Assembly: GCF_001509475.1 (NCBI RefSeq)
Contig: NZ_LLZG01000361.1
Span: forward strand, 1 to 64,000
Direction: 5' to 3'
Origin: Streptomyces regalis
GTDB lineage: Bacteria; Actinomycetota; Actinomycetes; Streptomycetales; Streptomycetaceae
DNA: 64,000 bases
Below, piece after piece: positions 38,835 to 46,824 of this stretch. The notes beneath the pieces were generated by a model. It saw nothing but the letters and a program-made list of their open reading frames with translations. It was not told the origin of the DNA and made no database searches. Positions within the stretch are counted from its first letter, which is position 1. The number at the start of each line of letters is the position of its first letter. Position numbers and translations under genes: made by a program.

Positions 38835-40961
38835 CTACTCGCCGTCCTCGACGGCCGGTACATCCGCCCACCGCACGCCCTTGGCGCCCCCGCAGCACTC
38901 CCGGATCGTCAGCTGCTTCGTGGCCACCCGGAACGGCTTCAGCGCCCCGCTCAGCGCCGTCGACGCCCCCGCGGCATCCATGTCCAGCCACGGCTTGTAC
39001 AGGTCCGGACGGAAGCGGGCGAGGGCATCGACGAGCCGGTGGGAGTGCACGGCCTCCACCCCGTCCGGCCAGATGGCGCGGAGGTGGTCGACGACCGTCT
39101 CGACGTCCAGCTCGGTCACCTGCTCGCCGACGGACTGCCCGGACAGGGTGCCGGCCGCGGTGCGCAGCGCCAGGGCGCGCTTGGCGATGTCCTCGGCCTC
39201 GGTCTGCTTGATGAACGCCGCCCGCACGGTGACGCCGTCGCGACCACGCGCCAAGATCCCCGTGCCCTGCTCATCGACCGAGATGTCTGTGGCCCTCAAG
39301 CCCCTGTCGTAGGCTCCGGTGCCCAAAATGTTGTTATTTGCCCTCCAATCGAGGACGGCCAGGGCGAGCCGCGTACCGACCGACGAGGAGACGGACGTGG
39401 GCAGCGACGGGGCGTCCGGGTTCTGCGTGAGCATGATCAAGATAAGCCCATACGCCCGCCCCTTCTTGATCAACCGCGTGCACAGGGCAGCGGCCTCTTC
39501 CTTACGGTCCGCGTCAGTGAACAACTCCTGGATCTCGTCGATGACGATCACGCGCGGCCCGAGCTGCTGCTCCGGGTACTTCTCCGCCAGGGCGCGGGTG
39601 ACCTTGCGGCCTTCGGGAACCTCCGAGGCGGGCAGGCTCTTGATGAACTTGGCGCGCCGCTGGTACTCGGCGATCCCGGAGCGGAGCCCCGCGAGGGCGG
39701 CGTCTAGGTCCTCGTCCTCGTCGCCACTGACGTACCGGTGGCAGAGCGGCCGGACGGAGTCGAGGTCGCCGGAGCCCTTCAGCTCGTAAATCCACAGCTC
39801 AGCGGTGGGATCGAGGGCAACACCGAGGACGATCGCCAAGGCGCAGCTCGTCTTACCGGAGCCAGGGATCCCACCGACCAACAAGTTGCTGTAGATCAGC
39901 GTCATCTCGACGAGGTTGCCGCGCGGGTCGAACCCGAAGGGCAGCGGCTGATAGACGTCGGCCTGGCCGTCGCGCATGAGGGGCCACAGCTTCCGGCCTG
40001 CCTTGGCGGGGTCGCGCTGCGCCACCCACAGCACCAGGCGGCCGGGGTGGGCGGTGCGGTCGGCCTCGGGCCACACGGTGGAGATGGGACGGCGCATGGC
40101 GGCCGCCAGGGCGGCCCGCTTCTCGAGCACGGCCGTGGCCTCGACACCGGGCGGGAGGTCGACCTCGGCGCGCCAGCCGGGGCCGTCGCGCATGACCTCG
40201 GAGGCGAACTCCACGCCGCGCTTGCCCTTCTTGCCCTCGATGCCGATGGCGGCGAGGGCGTCGAAGACCTCGGTGGAGTCGAGGCGGCGCATCACGTTGC
40301 GGGCGACGTAGCGGGTGATCAGCGGGCGGTCGTTCTTCTTGCCGTTGAGGCCCGCGAGGGCGGCGGCCGTGAGGGCGGCGGCGGCTGTCCAGCCGGGCAC
40401 GAGGAACGCGGCCACGGCCGTGGTGATGCCCGTGACGGTGGCGACGGCGAGGGAGGCGATACGGCGCGGCCGCACCCGGCGGGAGTGCTCGCGGGACAGG
40501 GCGAGCCACGCCTCAATGTCTGCCGAGGCGGCGGCTTTGGCTTCGACGGGCCGGGCTTCGGTGTCGGCGACCCACTTGCCCCAGCGCACGAGGAGACGGC
40601 CGGTGCCGCGGGGGGCGCGGAGCAGGAGGCGGGCGAGGTAGACGGGTGCGCGCAGGGTGTGGAAGCCGGTGACGTGCGCGTAATAGCTCACGGTCCAGCG
40701 GGTGGTGGCCTTGAAGACGTCCCAGCGGCGCAGGGCTGCGGGCACGACGGGCGGGGCGTCGGCAAGGTATGCCTGGCGTTCGGCGATCCACGTGCCTTCG
40801 GGCGCCTTCTGCTCGGGCGGGTCGACGGGCCGCGGCTCGGCGTCCTGGACGACGTCGATGACGGTCTCGGTCAGGGTGTCCTGCGTGTCCTGCGAGGGCG
40901 TATCAATTGATACACCCTCATCCGAGGGCGCTTCCTTGTGGAGGCGTACGACGTTGCTCAT
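38835..40961 (-). CDS. FtsK/SpoIIIE-type conjugal DNA translocase (TraB-like)
   Basis: 708 residues. N-terminal variable region, membrane segments at about 155-200, then the hexameric motor with Walker A LLVGGIPGSGKTS (near residue 364) and Walker B PRVIVIDEIQELF (near 471), and a C-terminal winged-helix-like end (AIWPDGVEAVHSHRLVDALARF). In Streptomyces one such protein moves double-stranded DNA between mycelial compartments. It is the main transfer gene of the element; CGAAACC repeats follow its stop by 12 bp. Confidence 0.9.
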   Translation of the reverse strand: MSNVVRLHKEAPSDEGVSIDTPSQDTQDTLTETVIDVVQDAEPRPVDPPEQKAPEGTWIAERQAYLADAPPVVPAALRRWDVFKATTRWTVSYYAHVTGFHTLRAPVYLARLLLRAPRGTGRLLVRWGKWVADTEARPVEAKAAASADIEAWLALSREHSRRVRPRRIASLAVATVTGITTAVAAFLVPGWTAAAALTAAALAGLNGKKNDRPLITRYVARNVMRRLDSTEVFDALAAIGIEGKKGKRGVEFASEVMRDGPGWRAEVDLPPGVEATAVLEKRAALAAAMRRPISTVWPEADRTAHPGRLVLWVAQRDPAKAGRKLWPLMRDGQADVYQPLPFGFDPRGNLVEMTLIYSNLLVGGIPGSGKTSCALAIVLGVALDPTAELWIYELKGSGDLDSVRPLCHRYVSGDEDEDLDAALAGLRSGIAEYQRRAKFIKSLPASEVPEGRKVTRALAEKYPEQQLGPRVIVIDEIQELFTDADRKEEAAALCTRLIKKGRAYGLILIMLTQNPDAPSLPTSVSSSVGTRLALAVLDWRANNNILGTGAYDRGLRATDISVDEQGTGILARGRDGVTVRAAFIKQTEAEDIAKRALALRTAAGTLSGQSVGEQVTELDVETVVDHLRAIWPDGVEAVHSHRLVDALARFRPDLYKPWLDMDAAGASTALSGALKPFRVATKQLTIRECCGGAKGVRWADVPAVEDGE

Positions 40962-41044
40962 GCTGTGATCTCCGGTCGTTCCGATGGTGCGGTCCGGGCC
41001 CGGGGACGGCGCGGCTGTGGAGGCTTGGCGCCGTCCCCGGCGTG

Positions 41045-41221
41045 CTACTTCTTGCCGTTCTTCTTGCGGCGCAGCGCCTCGTTCTCGATGCGTTCGACCT
41101 TGCGGCGGAGCTTGCCGATGTCGGCGCGCGGCGTGCCCATACGGGCGACCAGTCCGGCAATGCGGATGCGCTCGCTGGTGCTGAAGTCCGAGAACTTGAG
41201 GTCGGCGGAGTTGTCGGCCAC
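41045..41221 (-). CDS. small charged protein upstream of tra
   Basis: 58 residues from the GTG at 41221, with GAGAGGA nine bases before it. DLKFSDFSTSERIRIAGLVARMG is followed by a Lys/Arg-rich coiled coil (IGKLRRKVERIENEALRRKKNGKK, in pieces). It is conserved-looking and in the tra transcription unit. Function unknown. Confidence 0.7.
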   Translation of the reverse strand: MADNSADLKFSDFSTSERIRIAGLVARMGTPRADIGKLRRKVERIENEALRRKKNGKK

Positions 41222-41267
41222 GGAGGGTCCTCTCGATTCGGGCCAGGACTGTCCCGGCTCCCCTCGA

Positions 41268-41292
41268 CCCCGCCCGTGCGAGACGGGCGGGG
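41268..41292 (-). terminator. hairpin between small genes
   Basis: Perfect 10-bp stem CCCCGCCCGT / ACGGGCGGGG with a 5-base loop. A similar hairpin flanked by the same CGGCTCCCCTC and GGGCAGCC blocks lies at about 41490-41535, so this intergenic unit is duplicated. Confidence 0.6.
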
Positions 41293-41303
41293 CGGGCAGC
41301 CGG

Positions 41304-41453
41304 TCAGCTCTCGTTGTCGTCGGTGACGGTCACGACAGTGATGTGAGGGGCCGTGAACGGGAGATCTTCGTAGTGGCGGGCGGTGTCGTTGTCAGTGACG
41401 GTGGTTTCGGTGGTCGTGCCGTTGTTGTCGACGACGGTGACCTTCTTGGCCAT
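41304..41453 (-). CDS. very small Thr/Val-rich protein
   Basis: 49 residues from ATG 41453 behind GAGAGGAA. MAKKVTVVDNNGTTTETTVTD and ITVVTVTDDNES suggest a small beta structure. It lies between two copies of a hairpin unit. Function unknown. Confidence 0.65.
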   Translation of the reverse strand: MAKKVTVVDNNGTTTETTVTDNDTARHYEDLPFTAPHITVVTVTDDNES

Positions 41454-41532
41454 GGCGGTTCCTCTCGGATTGGTGGGCCGGGCTGTCCGGCTCCCCTCAC
41501 CGCCCGTCACACTCGGGCGGATCGGGCAGCCG

Positions 41533-41844
41533 TCAGCGGCGGCCTTTCTGGAAGTCGGCCCACAGGCCGCGCAAGACCAGCAGGCAGCAGGTCACGGCCA
41601 CGGCGCCGACCGCTACGGCGATCGCGGACAGGGCCAACGAGATAGCGGCGACAGATCCGGCGACGGCGATCGCCGCCCACTTGCCCACGTTCGGCGTCGA
41701 CTTCGGCGCCTGGTGCTGGCAGGCGGGCTGCTGCTGGCCGTTCAGCGCTTGCTGCACCTGGAGGGCCACGACGATCTGCCGTACCAGCTCGGTGTTGTCG
41801 GCTGCCTCGACCGCATCGCGGGCGGCCTTCTCGATGTCGCTCAT
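41533..41844 (-). CDS. small membrane protein (Spd-like)
   Basis: 103 residues. Acidic helical N-terminus (SDIEKAARDAVEAADNTELVRQIVVALQVQQALNG, in pieces), a Gln/Pro linker and two hydrophobic segments near 56-97. Size, position beside tra and topology fit the spread (Spd) proteins that help intramycelial plasmid spreading. It overlaps the upstream gene by 4 bases. Confidence 0.7.
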   Translation of the reverse strand: MSDIEKAARDAVEAADNTELVRQIVVALQVQQALNGQQQPACQHQAPKSTPNVGKWAAIAVAGSVAAISLALSAIAVAVGAVAVTCCLLVLRGLWADFQKGRR

Positions 41845-42014
41845 CGCGTCCACCCCCGTGTCCGGCGCAGGCGGAGGCCGGCGGCCAGGCCGAGGGCGAA
41901 GGCGACGACGAGCGGCTTGGACACGGCCGCGGTGACCGTGCCGAGGACGACGGCACCGAGCGCGGGGAAGAGCAGCATGAGGGCGAGCAGGGCGCCGAGG
42001 AGAAGCCACCTCAT
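41841..42014 (-). CDS. very small membrane protein
   Basis: 57 residues with two hydrophobic helices (WLLLGALLALMLLFPALGAVVLG; KPLVVAFALGLAAGL, in pieces) and a basic C-terminus. It overlaps both neighbours by 4 bases. Probably part of the spread/transfer membrane set. Confidence 0.7.
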   Translation of the reverse strand: MRWLLLGALLALMLLFPALGAVVLGTVTAAVSKPLVVAFALGLAAGLRLRRTRGWTR

Positions 42015-42877
42015 GACCGGACCTCCCCCGGGATGAGCGCCACGGTGGCGACCACTTCGCGCCGCAGTTCGGCGGCCTCGCGGCGGCTGAGGCCGAACTC
42101 TTCGCGGAGCCGTTCGATGGTCACCGGCCGGTTCGTCGAGGCGACCAGCTCGCGGTTCAGCTTGGCGGCCCTTCGCCGCAGCTCGGACGGGGTGAGGGTG
42201 ACGACCTCGGTGACCACCTCCGGCTCTTCCGGGGCGGGCCAGTCCTGGTAGCCGTTCGTGCTTCCGGACGGCATGTACTGCTGCCGCGAGTGGTCGAAGA
42301 CGAACGTCCTCTCCGGGGCGGGGAGCGCCACGATCGGCAGCATGCGGGCGCCAGCCGGGACCACCTCCGGCGCCTCCAGGAGGGCGCGCGGCTGGTCGTC
42401 GTCGACGCGCTCCACGGTCACCTCGGGTGCCTCCGTAACCTCCTCCAGCGGTGGAGGAGGTTGGGGCTGTGCGTGTTCGGCGAGGGCCTGGTGGATCTGC
42501 CGCATCAGCGCACCAAACGCCAGCAGCGCGGCAGTGGGCGGCACCGCGGCCACCACGTAGTCGAGGGGCTCGGCGGCGGAGCCGACACCCGCGACGTTCA
42601 GCGCGATGGACGAGCCGGAGCCGACGACGGTAAGGCCGATCGCCCACCGGTCGACACGGCCCGCGAGGGCGGCGCGGAGCATCAGCAGCTCCCCGGCGAC
42701 GATGAACAGATCCAGGGTCGCGGGCCACGCCCACGCCCGGATCTCCTTGTCCTCCATGCCGTGCGCGAGGGCGACCTCGGCGAGGTGCGCGTACGACAGC
42801 CAGAACGCGGCCGCGGTGAGGGCGACGATGACGAGGCCGGCGCCGATGGCGAGGGCCCGTGACGGGTTGATCTTCAT
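42011..42877 (-). CDS. DUF2637 membrane protein (transfer/spread type)
   Basis: 288 residues. Four membrane segments within 1-135 (LAIGAGLVIVALTAAAFWLSY, WPATLDLFIVAGELLMLRAAL, WAIGLTVVGSGSSIALNVAG, PTAALLAFGALM, in pieces) form the DUF2637 domain. A Pro/Glu-rich cytoplasmic linker leads to a helix-turn-helix-like end (TIERLREEFGLSRREAAELRREV). The family is typical of actinomycete plasmids and AICEs, near tra. Confidence 0.85.
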   Translation of the reverse strand: MKINPSRALAIGAGLVIVALTAAAFWLSYAHLAEVALAHGMEDKEIRAWAWPATLDLFIVAGELLMLRAALAGRVDRWAIGLTVVGSGSSIALNVAGVGSAAEPLDYVVAAVPPTAALLAFGALMRQIHQALAEHAQPQPPPPLEEVTEAPEVTVERVDDDQPRALLEAPEVVPAGARMLPIVALPAPERTFVFDHSRQQYMPSGSTNGYQDWPAPEEPEVVTEVVTLTPSELRRRAAKLNRELVASTNRPVTIERLREEFGLSRREAAELRREVVATVALIPGEVRS

Positions 42878-43077
42878 GCTTCGCCCACCTCCGTGGGGGC
42901 GGCGGCGCGCACTACGCGGTGCGCGGCGAGGGTGACGCCTTCACGGTCGCGGCGCTCGTTCGCTTCGAGCAGCGCGGCCATCAAGGCGGGAACGGGTGGT
43001 GTCGGCCGGGCCGACCGGCACGCGGCGCGTAAGGCGGCGTGCTCGGTCGGCCTCGGAATGTAGGAGCGGGCGGTCAT
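42874..43077 (-). CDS. small hypothetical protein
   Basis: 67 residues, Arg/Ala-rich (ARSYIPRPTEHAALRAACRSARP; LMAALLEANERRDREGVTLAAHRVV). 4-base overlaps on both sides place it in the long leftward operon running from 45137 to tra. Confidence 0.6.
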   Translation of the reverse strand: MTARSYIPRPTEHAALRAACRSARPTPPVPALMAALLEANERRDREGVTLAAHRVVRAAAPTEVGEA

Positions 43078-43259
43078 GACTGGCCGTCCCTGGTGTCGAC
43101 GATCGCGATCAGGTTCCGCAGACTGTGCTCGATGCGGCCTACGAGGTGGGCGGCCGTGGCGGCATCAGCCAGGCGGGTGCCGTCGATCTCGGTCAGGGTG
43201 AGCCGGGCGACCTCGACCTGCGAACGCTCGCGCAGGGACAGGTGGATGTGATCACTCAC
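43074..43259 (-). CDS. small helical protein
   Basis: 61 residues from GTG 43259 (GTG 43268 also possible): SDHIHLSLRERSQVEVARLTLTEIDGTRLADAATAAHLVGRIEHSLRNLIAI, in pieces. It overlaps its neighbours. Function unknown. Confidence 0.6.
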   Translation of the reverse strand: MSDHIHLSLRERSQVEVARLTLTEIDGTRLADAATAAHLVGRIEHSLRNLIAIVDTRDGQS

Positions 43260-43623
43260 CGGTTCCACCCCCGGCGAGGAGTGCGGCCATCTGGTCGGCG
43301 AACACCCGCATGTGGTCCGCGGCCTGGTCGAGGGCGGCAGCGAGGTCGTACAGGCCGGCCGGGGTGAGGGAGCCGGTGTAGCCGGACTCTTCGACGTACG
43401 CCTCGATGTTGCGGCTGGCGCGCTCGGACAGCGGGGACTGCGCGAGCATCAGCGCGAACAGGGGCTCACCGTTGAAGGTGAGCCGGTGCTCGGGCCCGTA
43501 GTGCGTGAGGTCAGTGCGGTACTGCGGCCGCGGGTTGGGGTGGCCGGCGCACCAGGAGGGTTCGGGAAGGGTGACGTCGCCCTGGTCGATGGTGGGCAGC
43601 GTGACCGTGCGCTCGGTGCTCAC
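43252..43623 (-). CDS. DUF6907-like protein
   Basis: 123 residues. WCAGHPNPRPQYRTDLTHYGPEHRLTF near the start and AGLYDLAAALDQAADHMRVFADQMAALLAGG at the end follow the pattern of DUF6907 proteins of Streptomyces elements. A related protein is encoded at 44281-44754 (similar C-terminal FADQMAAL helix). Function unknown. Confidence 0.65.
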   Translation of the reverse strand: MSTERTVTLPTIDQGDVTLPEPSWCAGHPNPRPQYRTDLTHYGPEHRLTFNGEPLFALMLAQSPLSERASRNIEAYVEESGYTGSLTPAGLYDLAAALDQAADHMRVFADQMAALLAGGGTGE

Positions 43624-43844
43624 GGGCGCTCACCCCGCTCGGCGTCCAGAGCGGAGATCAGGGAGCGCATCCGGTCATCGAGGGCGACGGCGGCGCGGAT
43701 CATCTGCATGTGGTCGTGGATGTTGTAGCTGCCGACCTTCTCCAGCGTCTGCTGGGCCATCCGCAGCTCGTCGTCCACGGACAGGGGAGTGAGGGGTTCG
43801 TCCGTGTCCGGGTTGAAGAGCGGGGTGTAAGAGGTGCTGCTCAC
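43620..43844 (-). CDS. small hypothetical protein
   Basis: 74 residues from GTG 43844: YTPLFNPDTDEPLTPLSVDDELRMAQQTLEKVGSYNIHDHMQMIRAAVALDDRMRSLISALDAE, in pieces. 4-base overlaps on both sides. Function unknown. Confidence 0.6.
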   Translation of the reverse strand: MSSTSYTPLFNPDTDEPLTPLSVDDELRMAQQTLEKVGSYNIHDHMQMIRAAVALDDRMRSLISALDAERGERP

Positions 43845-44284
43845 TGGCCCGCACCCCGCTTCACCCAGGCGTACGGCGCGGTGACGGCGGCGGCCTTGAA
43901 GACACGGATGGCTGCGCCCTCGGGGGCGTCCGGCAGCGGGTACACCCGGCCGCCGTCCAGGGAGGCGAGGAGGCGTGTGGCGTGGTGTTCGCAGCCGTGG
44001 GCGCCGACTTGGTGGGTGTCGAGGACGGTGACGACGGGCGGGCCGCTGCACGGGTCGGGGTCGTCGGGGTGAGCGGCCGGGCAACGAGGCGTGTCCACCG
44101 TGGTAGACACCGGCTCGGCGTCGAGGGCGCGGAGCAGGAGCCGCAACGCTTCCCGCAGGGACAGCACCTGGTCGGAGTCGAGGAGCTGCTGGGCGACGCT
44201 GATGGCGACCTGGAGATCGGTGGGCTCGGGCAGGGCGCCCACCGTGGTGGTGGGCGCCTGCTCGCGGGTGGGCTCGTAGCTCAC
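43841..44284 (-). CDS. hypothetical protein
   Basis: 147 residues. LQVAISVAQQLLDSDQVLSLREALRLLLRALDAE is a helical N-terminal part; CPAAHPDDPDPCSGPPVVTVLDTHQVGAHGCEHHATRLLASL contains four Cys/His groups that could bind metal. Overlaps both neighbours. Function unknown. Confidence 0.6.
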   Translation of the reverse strand: MSYEPTREQAPTTTVGALPEPTDLQVAISVAQQLLDSDQVLSLREALRLLLRALDAEPVSTTVDTPRCPAAHPDDPDPCSGPPVVTVLDTHQVGAHGCEHHATRLLASLDGGRVYPLPDAPEGAAIRVFKAAAVTAPYAWVKRGAGQ

Positions 44285-44754
44285 CGGGCACCCCCGGCAG
44301 GGGTGTCGGTGAGGGCGGCGTCGACCTGGTTGGCAAGCGCGGCCATCTGGTCGGCGAACTCATGCAGCTCGGCCGCGCGGGCGCGGGCCTGGTCGGGGGT
44401 GAGGGTTTCGCCCATGAACGCGATGTGCGGGTGGGAGTCGGAGAGGTGGATGAACTCGGCCCAGATCTCCGGGTCGTCGTCCGGGAGTTCGCCGGACGGG
44501 GCGGAGATGGTGTGGCCGACGTGGTCGAAGTGGCGGCCGTGTTCGTCGACCTGGTCGCCGTCGGTGCCGTCCTGGCTGACGCACAGGGCGCCCCAGAGGT
44601 AGCAGACGGACGGGACGGCGGCGGTGGTGGCCAGCTGCGGCTGTTCGGGGTGGGAGCGGGCCTGGGCGACGAGGTAGGGGAGGTGGCCGGTGGGCTGGGT
44701 GTCGAGTGCGGGCGTGGCCATGAGGCCGTACACGTTTCGGGTGGGGTTCGACAT
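44281..44754 (-). CDS. DUF6907-like protein, second copy
   Basis: 157 residues. CYLWGALCVSQDGTDGDQVDEHGRHFDHVGHTISAP (in pieces) is followed by IWAEFIHLSDSHPHIAFMGETLTPDQARARAAELHEFADQMAALANQVDAAL (in pieces). The last helix resembles that of the protein at 43252-43623. Part of the leftward operon. Confidence 0.65.
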   Translation of the reverse strand: MSNPTRNVYGLMATPALDTQPTGHLPYLVAQARSHPEQPQLATTAAVPSVCYLWGALCVSQDGTDGDQVDEHGRHFDHVGHTISAPSGELPDDDPEIWAEFIHLSDSHPHIAFMGETLTPDQARARAAELHEFADQMAALANQVDAALTDTPAGGAR

Positions 44755-45137
44755 CAGACCGCCACCGCCGTCAGGGTCTCGAAGCGGGCGGCGACGACGG
44801 GGTTCTTCGGCCGGTACGTGGCCAGACGCGCGGCGAACGTGCGGGCGTTGAACAACTTGACCTGCACGCGGCGGGTGACGCGGGCCTTCAGCTTGATCTT
44901 CGTCTCGCGGACGTCGTCGGCGACGAGGCCGCGGGAGAACGCGGGGGCGAACCTCTTGGCCGTCTGGTCGTCCAGGCCGGCCGCGACGAGACGCGTACGG
45001 ACGGGGAGGGGCTGGCCGGTGTTGACGGCGCGGACGGCGCGAGCGGTGGCGCGCTGGTCGCGGGTGCGCTGCCGGAGGACGGCGCGCAGGGTGCGACGGT
45101 TCGCGCGGTGCTCGCGGCGTGTGGTGGACTTCTGCAT
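44754..45137 (-). CDS. highly basic protein, first gene of the transfer operon
   Basis: 127 residues with very many Arg/Lys (TTRREHRANRRTLRAVLRQRTRDQRATARAVRAV, in pieces; ETKIKLKARVTRRVQVKLFNARTFAARL). Strong positive charge suggests nucleic-acid binding, perhaps at the transfer or replication origin. It faces away from the regulator at 45319. Function is inferred only. Confidence 0.65.
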   Translation of the reverse strand: MQKSTTRREHRANRRTLRAVLRQRTRDQRATARAVRAVNTGQPLPVRTRLVAAGLDDQTAKRFAPAFSRGLVADDVRETKIKLKARVTRRVQVKLFNARTFAARLATYRPKNPVVAARFETLTAVAV

Positions 45138-45259
45138 TAGCGGGATCTCCCTGGTAGCTCAGGTGGTTCCGTCAGGCCCTGGCCGGTGTTTGCGTCACCG
45201 AGCCGGGGCCGCTCCGTTTTCCGGAGTGGCTAACCTTGCAACTACAGAGTATCGGGAAA

Positions 45260-45277
45260 CCTTGTAGATGCACAAGG
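45260..45277 (+). promoter_or_regulatory. inverted repeat in the right-end divergent promoter
   Basis: CCTTGT, 6-base spacer, ACAAGG, 42 bp before the regulator start. GCAACTACA also occurs twice (about 45237 and 45296). The region drives the long leftward transfer operon and the rightward regulator, so these are likely operators. Confidence 0.5.
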
Positions 45278-45318
45278 GTCATGCGAAGATTCCTCGCAAC
45301 TACACGCGAGGGAGAGCA

Positions 45319-45594
45319 GTGAGCGACGAACAGGCGAAGCCTCGACACACCAGGACTCGGCCCATCCGGGTGCCGGGTCCGCTGTGGGACGCGTACGGGC
45401 GCATCTGCGAGCGGCTCGGCACCGACCGGACGAACGACTTGCTCGACCACATGCGCGCCCGCGTCCGTGAGCACGGAGACGAGGCGGACCGTGCCGGGCT
45501 TGCCGCAGCGGAAGCCGAACTGGCCGAGCGGCGGGCGCGCAAGGGGGGCCGGCCGAAGCGCGAGGGCACATCTAGGGCACCAGACTCCGAATAA
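45319..45594 (+). CDS. ribbon-helix-helix-like regulator at the right end of the element
   Basis: 91 residues from GTG 45319 behind GAGGGAGAG. TRPIRVPGPLWDAYGRICERLGTDRTNDLLDHMRARV (in pieces) has the strand-helix-helix outline of Arc/MetJ-like repressors, and the rest is a charged helix. It probably controls the leftward transfer operon from the shared promoter region. Confidence 0.65.
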   Translation: MSDEQAKPRHTRTRPIRVPGPLWDAYGRICERLGTDRTNDLLDHMRARVREHGDEADRAGLAAAEAELAERRARKGGRPKREGTSRAPDSE

Positions 45595-45689
45595 CGCTGC
45601 GAAGTGATGGCAAGTACTGTCAGTAGTTTTCCCACGTCAACCGGCCTTTCAGCAGGGAAAGGCAGGTCAGGGCACTCCCGTTAGAAGAC

Positions 45690-45702
45690 GGCACAGATCT
45701 TC
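45690..45702 (+). other. attR core of the integrative element
   Basis: Exact copy of the 13-bp GGCACAGATCTTC at 21535-21547. The host HhH-GPD frame resumes in it (A-Q-I-F then L-A-L-L-G-K). Confidence 0.88.
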
Positions 45703-45891
45703 CTCGCACTGCTCGGCAAGCAACTGGACGTCCGCCCCCAGGGCTGGCAGGAGGCCGCGGGCGCCTACGGCGAGCCCAAGTCCTTCCGCTCCGTCGCCGA
45801 CATCACCGGCCCCGACTCACTGGCCAAGGTACGAGCCCACAAGCAGGAAATGAAGGCAGCGGTCAAGGCAGCAAAGGCAGCCGGCAAGTAG
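45690..45891 (+). pseudogene. HhH-GPD repair protein, 3' part
   Basis: Continues AQIFLALLGKQLDVRPQGWQEAAGAYGE to VKAAKAAGK and a stop at 45889-45891. The second helix of the hairpin and the C-terminus are here, separated by 24.2 kb from the 5' part at 21143-21550. It has no start codon of its own. Confidence 0.85.
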
Positions 45892-46057
45892 CCCACCACC
45901 ACGCACCCGACACAGCACCGCCCGGCCCGACGGCAACTGACCGGCCTACGGGGCGCGGGGCGAGGCGGCGACAACCGTCCACCCCAGGAGCCGCAGCCGT
46001 CAGTCGAGTGGCCCGCTCCAGATGGCGGGGTGGGCGGGCTCGTTCCCAGCATGGAGC

Positions 46058-46738
46058 ATGAGCGAGGCACCGACCGGCTCCCCCTACGGCCGGGACTACG
46101 ACGACCGACGGGTCCACTCCGGTCACCCGCCCGGGCCACCCGGGTCAGGGACGTCCCATGAGCCCGAGCCGCCCTTCGAGGGTGTGCTGCACGCCCTCTC
46201 CCGCGCCGCATGGCAGATCGTCCTGGTCACCGGCGTCGCCTCGCTGGCCCTGGGCATCCTGGTCCTGGTCTGGCCGGGCGCCCCGCTCTTCGCCTCCGCT
46301 GTCCTCTTCGGCCTCTACCTCCTGATCAGCGGCGTGTTCCAGCTGGTCTCCGCGTTCGGCACGCACCGGACGACCTCGCTGCGGGTGCTGGCGTTCATCA
46401 GTGGCTCCCTGTCGGTCGTGCTCGGCCTGTTCTGCTTCCGCCGCCCGATGCAGTCGATCCTGCTGCTCGCCCTGTGGATCGGCATCGGCTGGGTCATCCG
46501 CGGCATCACCCAGACCGTGGCCGCCGCCTCCGACAAGTCCATGCCGGCCCGCGGCTGGCACATCCTCCTCGGGGTCATCACCTTCGTCGGCGGAATCGTG
46601 CTGATCGACTCCCCGATCGAGTCCGTCACCGTGCTGATGCTGCTCGCCGGCTGGTGGCTGGTGGCGGTCGGCATCGTCGAGATCGTCACCGGAATCCGGA
46701 TGCGGATGCGGGCCCGCCAGGTCCCGCACGAGCTGTGA
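46058..46738 (+). CDS. HdeD/DUF308-family membrane protein
   Basis: 226 residues from ATG 46058. A Pro/Gly-rich cytoplasmic N-terminus of about 45 residues precedes six hydrophobic segments in three pairs (IVLVTGVASLALGILVLVWPG; VLFGLYLLISGVFQLVSAF; VLAFISGSLSVVLGLFCF, and so on), the DUF308 repeat pattern. A possible acid- or stress-related membrane protein, as for E. coli HdeD. Single gene. Confidence 0.85.
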   Translation: MSEAPTGSPYGRDYDDRRVHSGHPPGPPGSGTSHEPEPPFEGVLHALSRAAWQIVLVTGVASLALGILVLVWPGAPLFASAVLFGLYLLISGVFQLVSAFGTHRTTSLRVLAFISGSLSVVLGLFCFRRPMQSILLLALWIGIGWVIRGITQTVAAASDKSMPARGWHILLGVITFVGGIVLIDSPIESVTVLMLLAGWWLVAVGIVEIVTGIRMRMRARQVPHEL

Positions 46739-46824
46739 TACCCGCCGCGAACCGATACGCCGTGCGGGCGGTTCTCATGTCCGACGGGATGAACCCCGTA
46801 CGACTGCCGGGGAGATGACCTCCC

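Larger units (their letters stand above)
21535..45702. mobile_element. 24.2-kb integrative and conjugative element (AICE-like)
   Basis: The element spans the two 13-bp cores, with integrase, regulator and Xis-like gene at the left end, a replication protein at 24.8 kb, an FtsK/TraB-type DNA translocase at 38.8-41.0 kb, spread-like small membrane genes at 41.5-42.9 kb and a regulator at the right end. One FtsK-like translocase with no type IV secretion genes is the mark of actinomycete ICEs. Unusual points are the protein-gene (not tRNA) target, a tape-measure-like cargo protein and a DUF5753/DUF6879 module. All core functions look intact. Confidence 0.88.

Noticed and set aside
45595..45689. 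tRNA gene at the right attachment site
   Set aside because: No cloverleaf or T-loop motif can be drawn; the core repeat belongs to the HhH-GPD coding sequence.
21535..45702. Prophage interpretation of the element
   Set aside because: Apart from the tape-measure-like protein there is no capsid, portal, terminase large subunit, tail or lysis gene, while an FtsK-type transfer gene and spread-like proteins are present.
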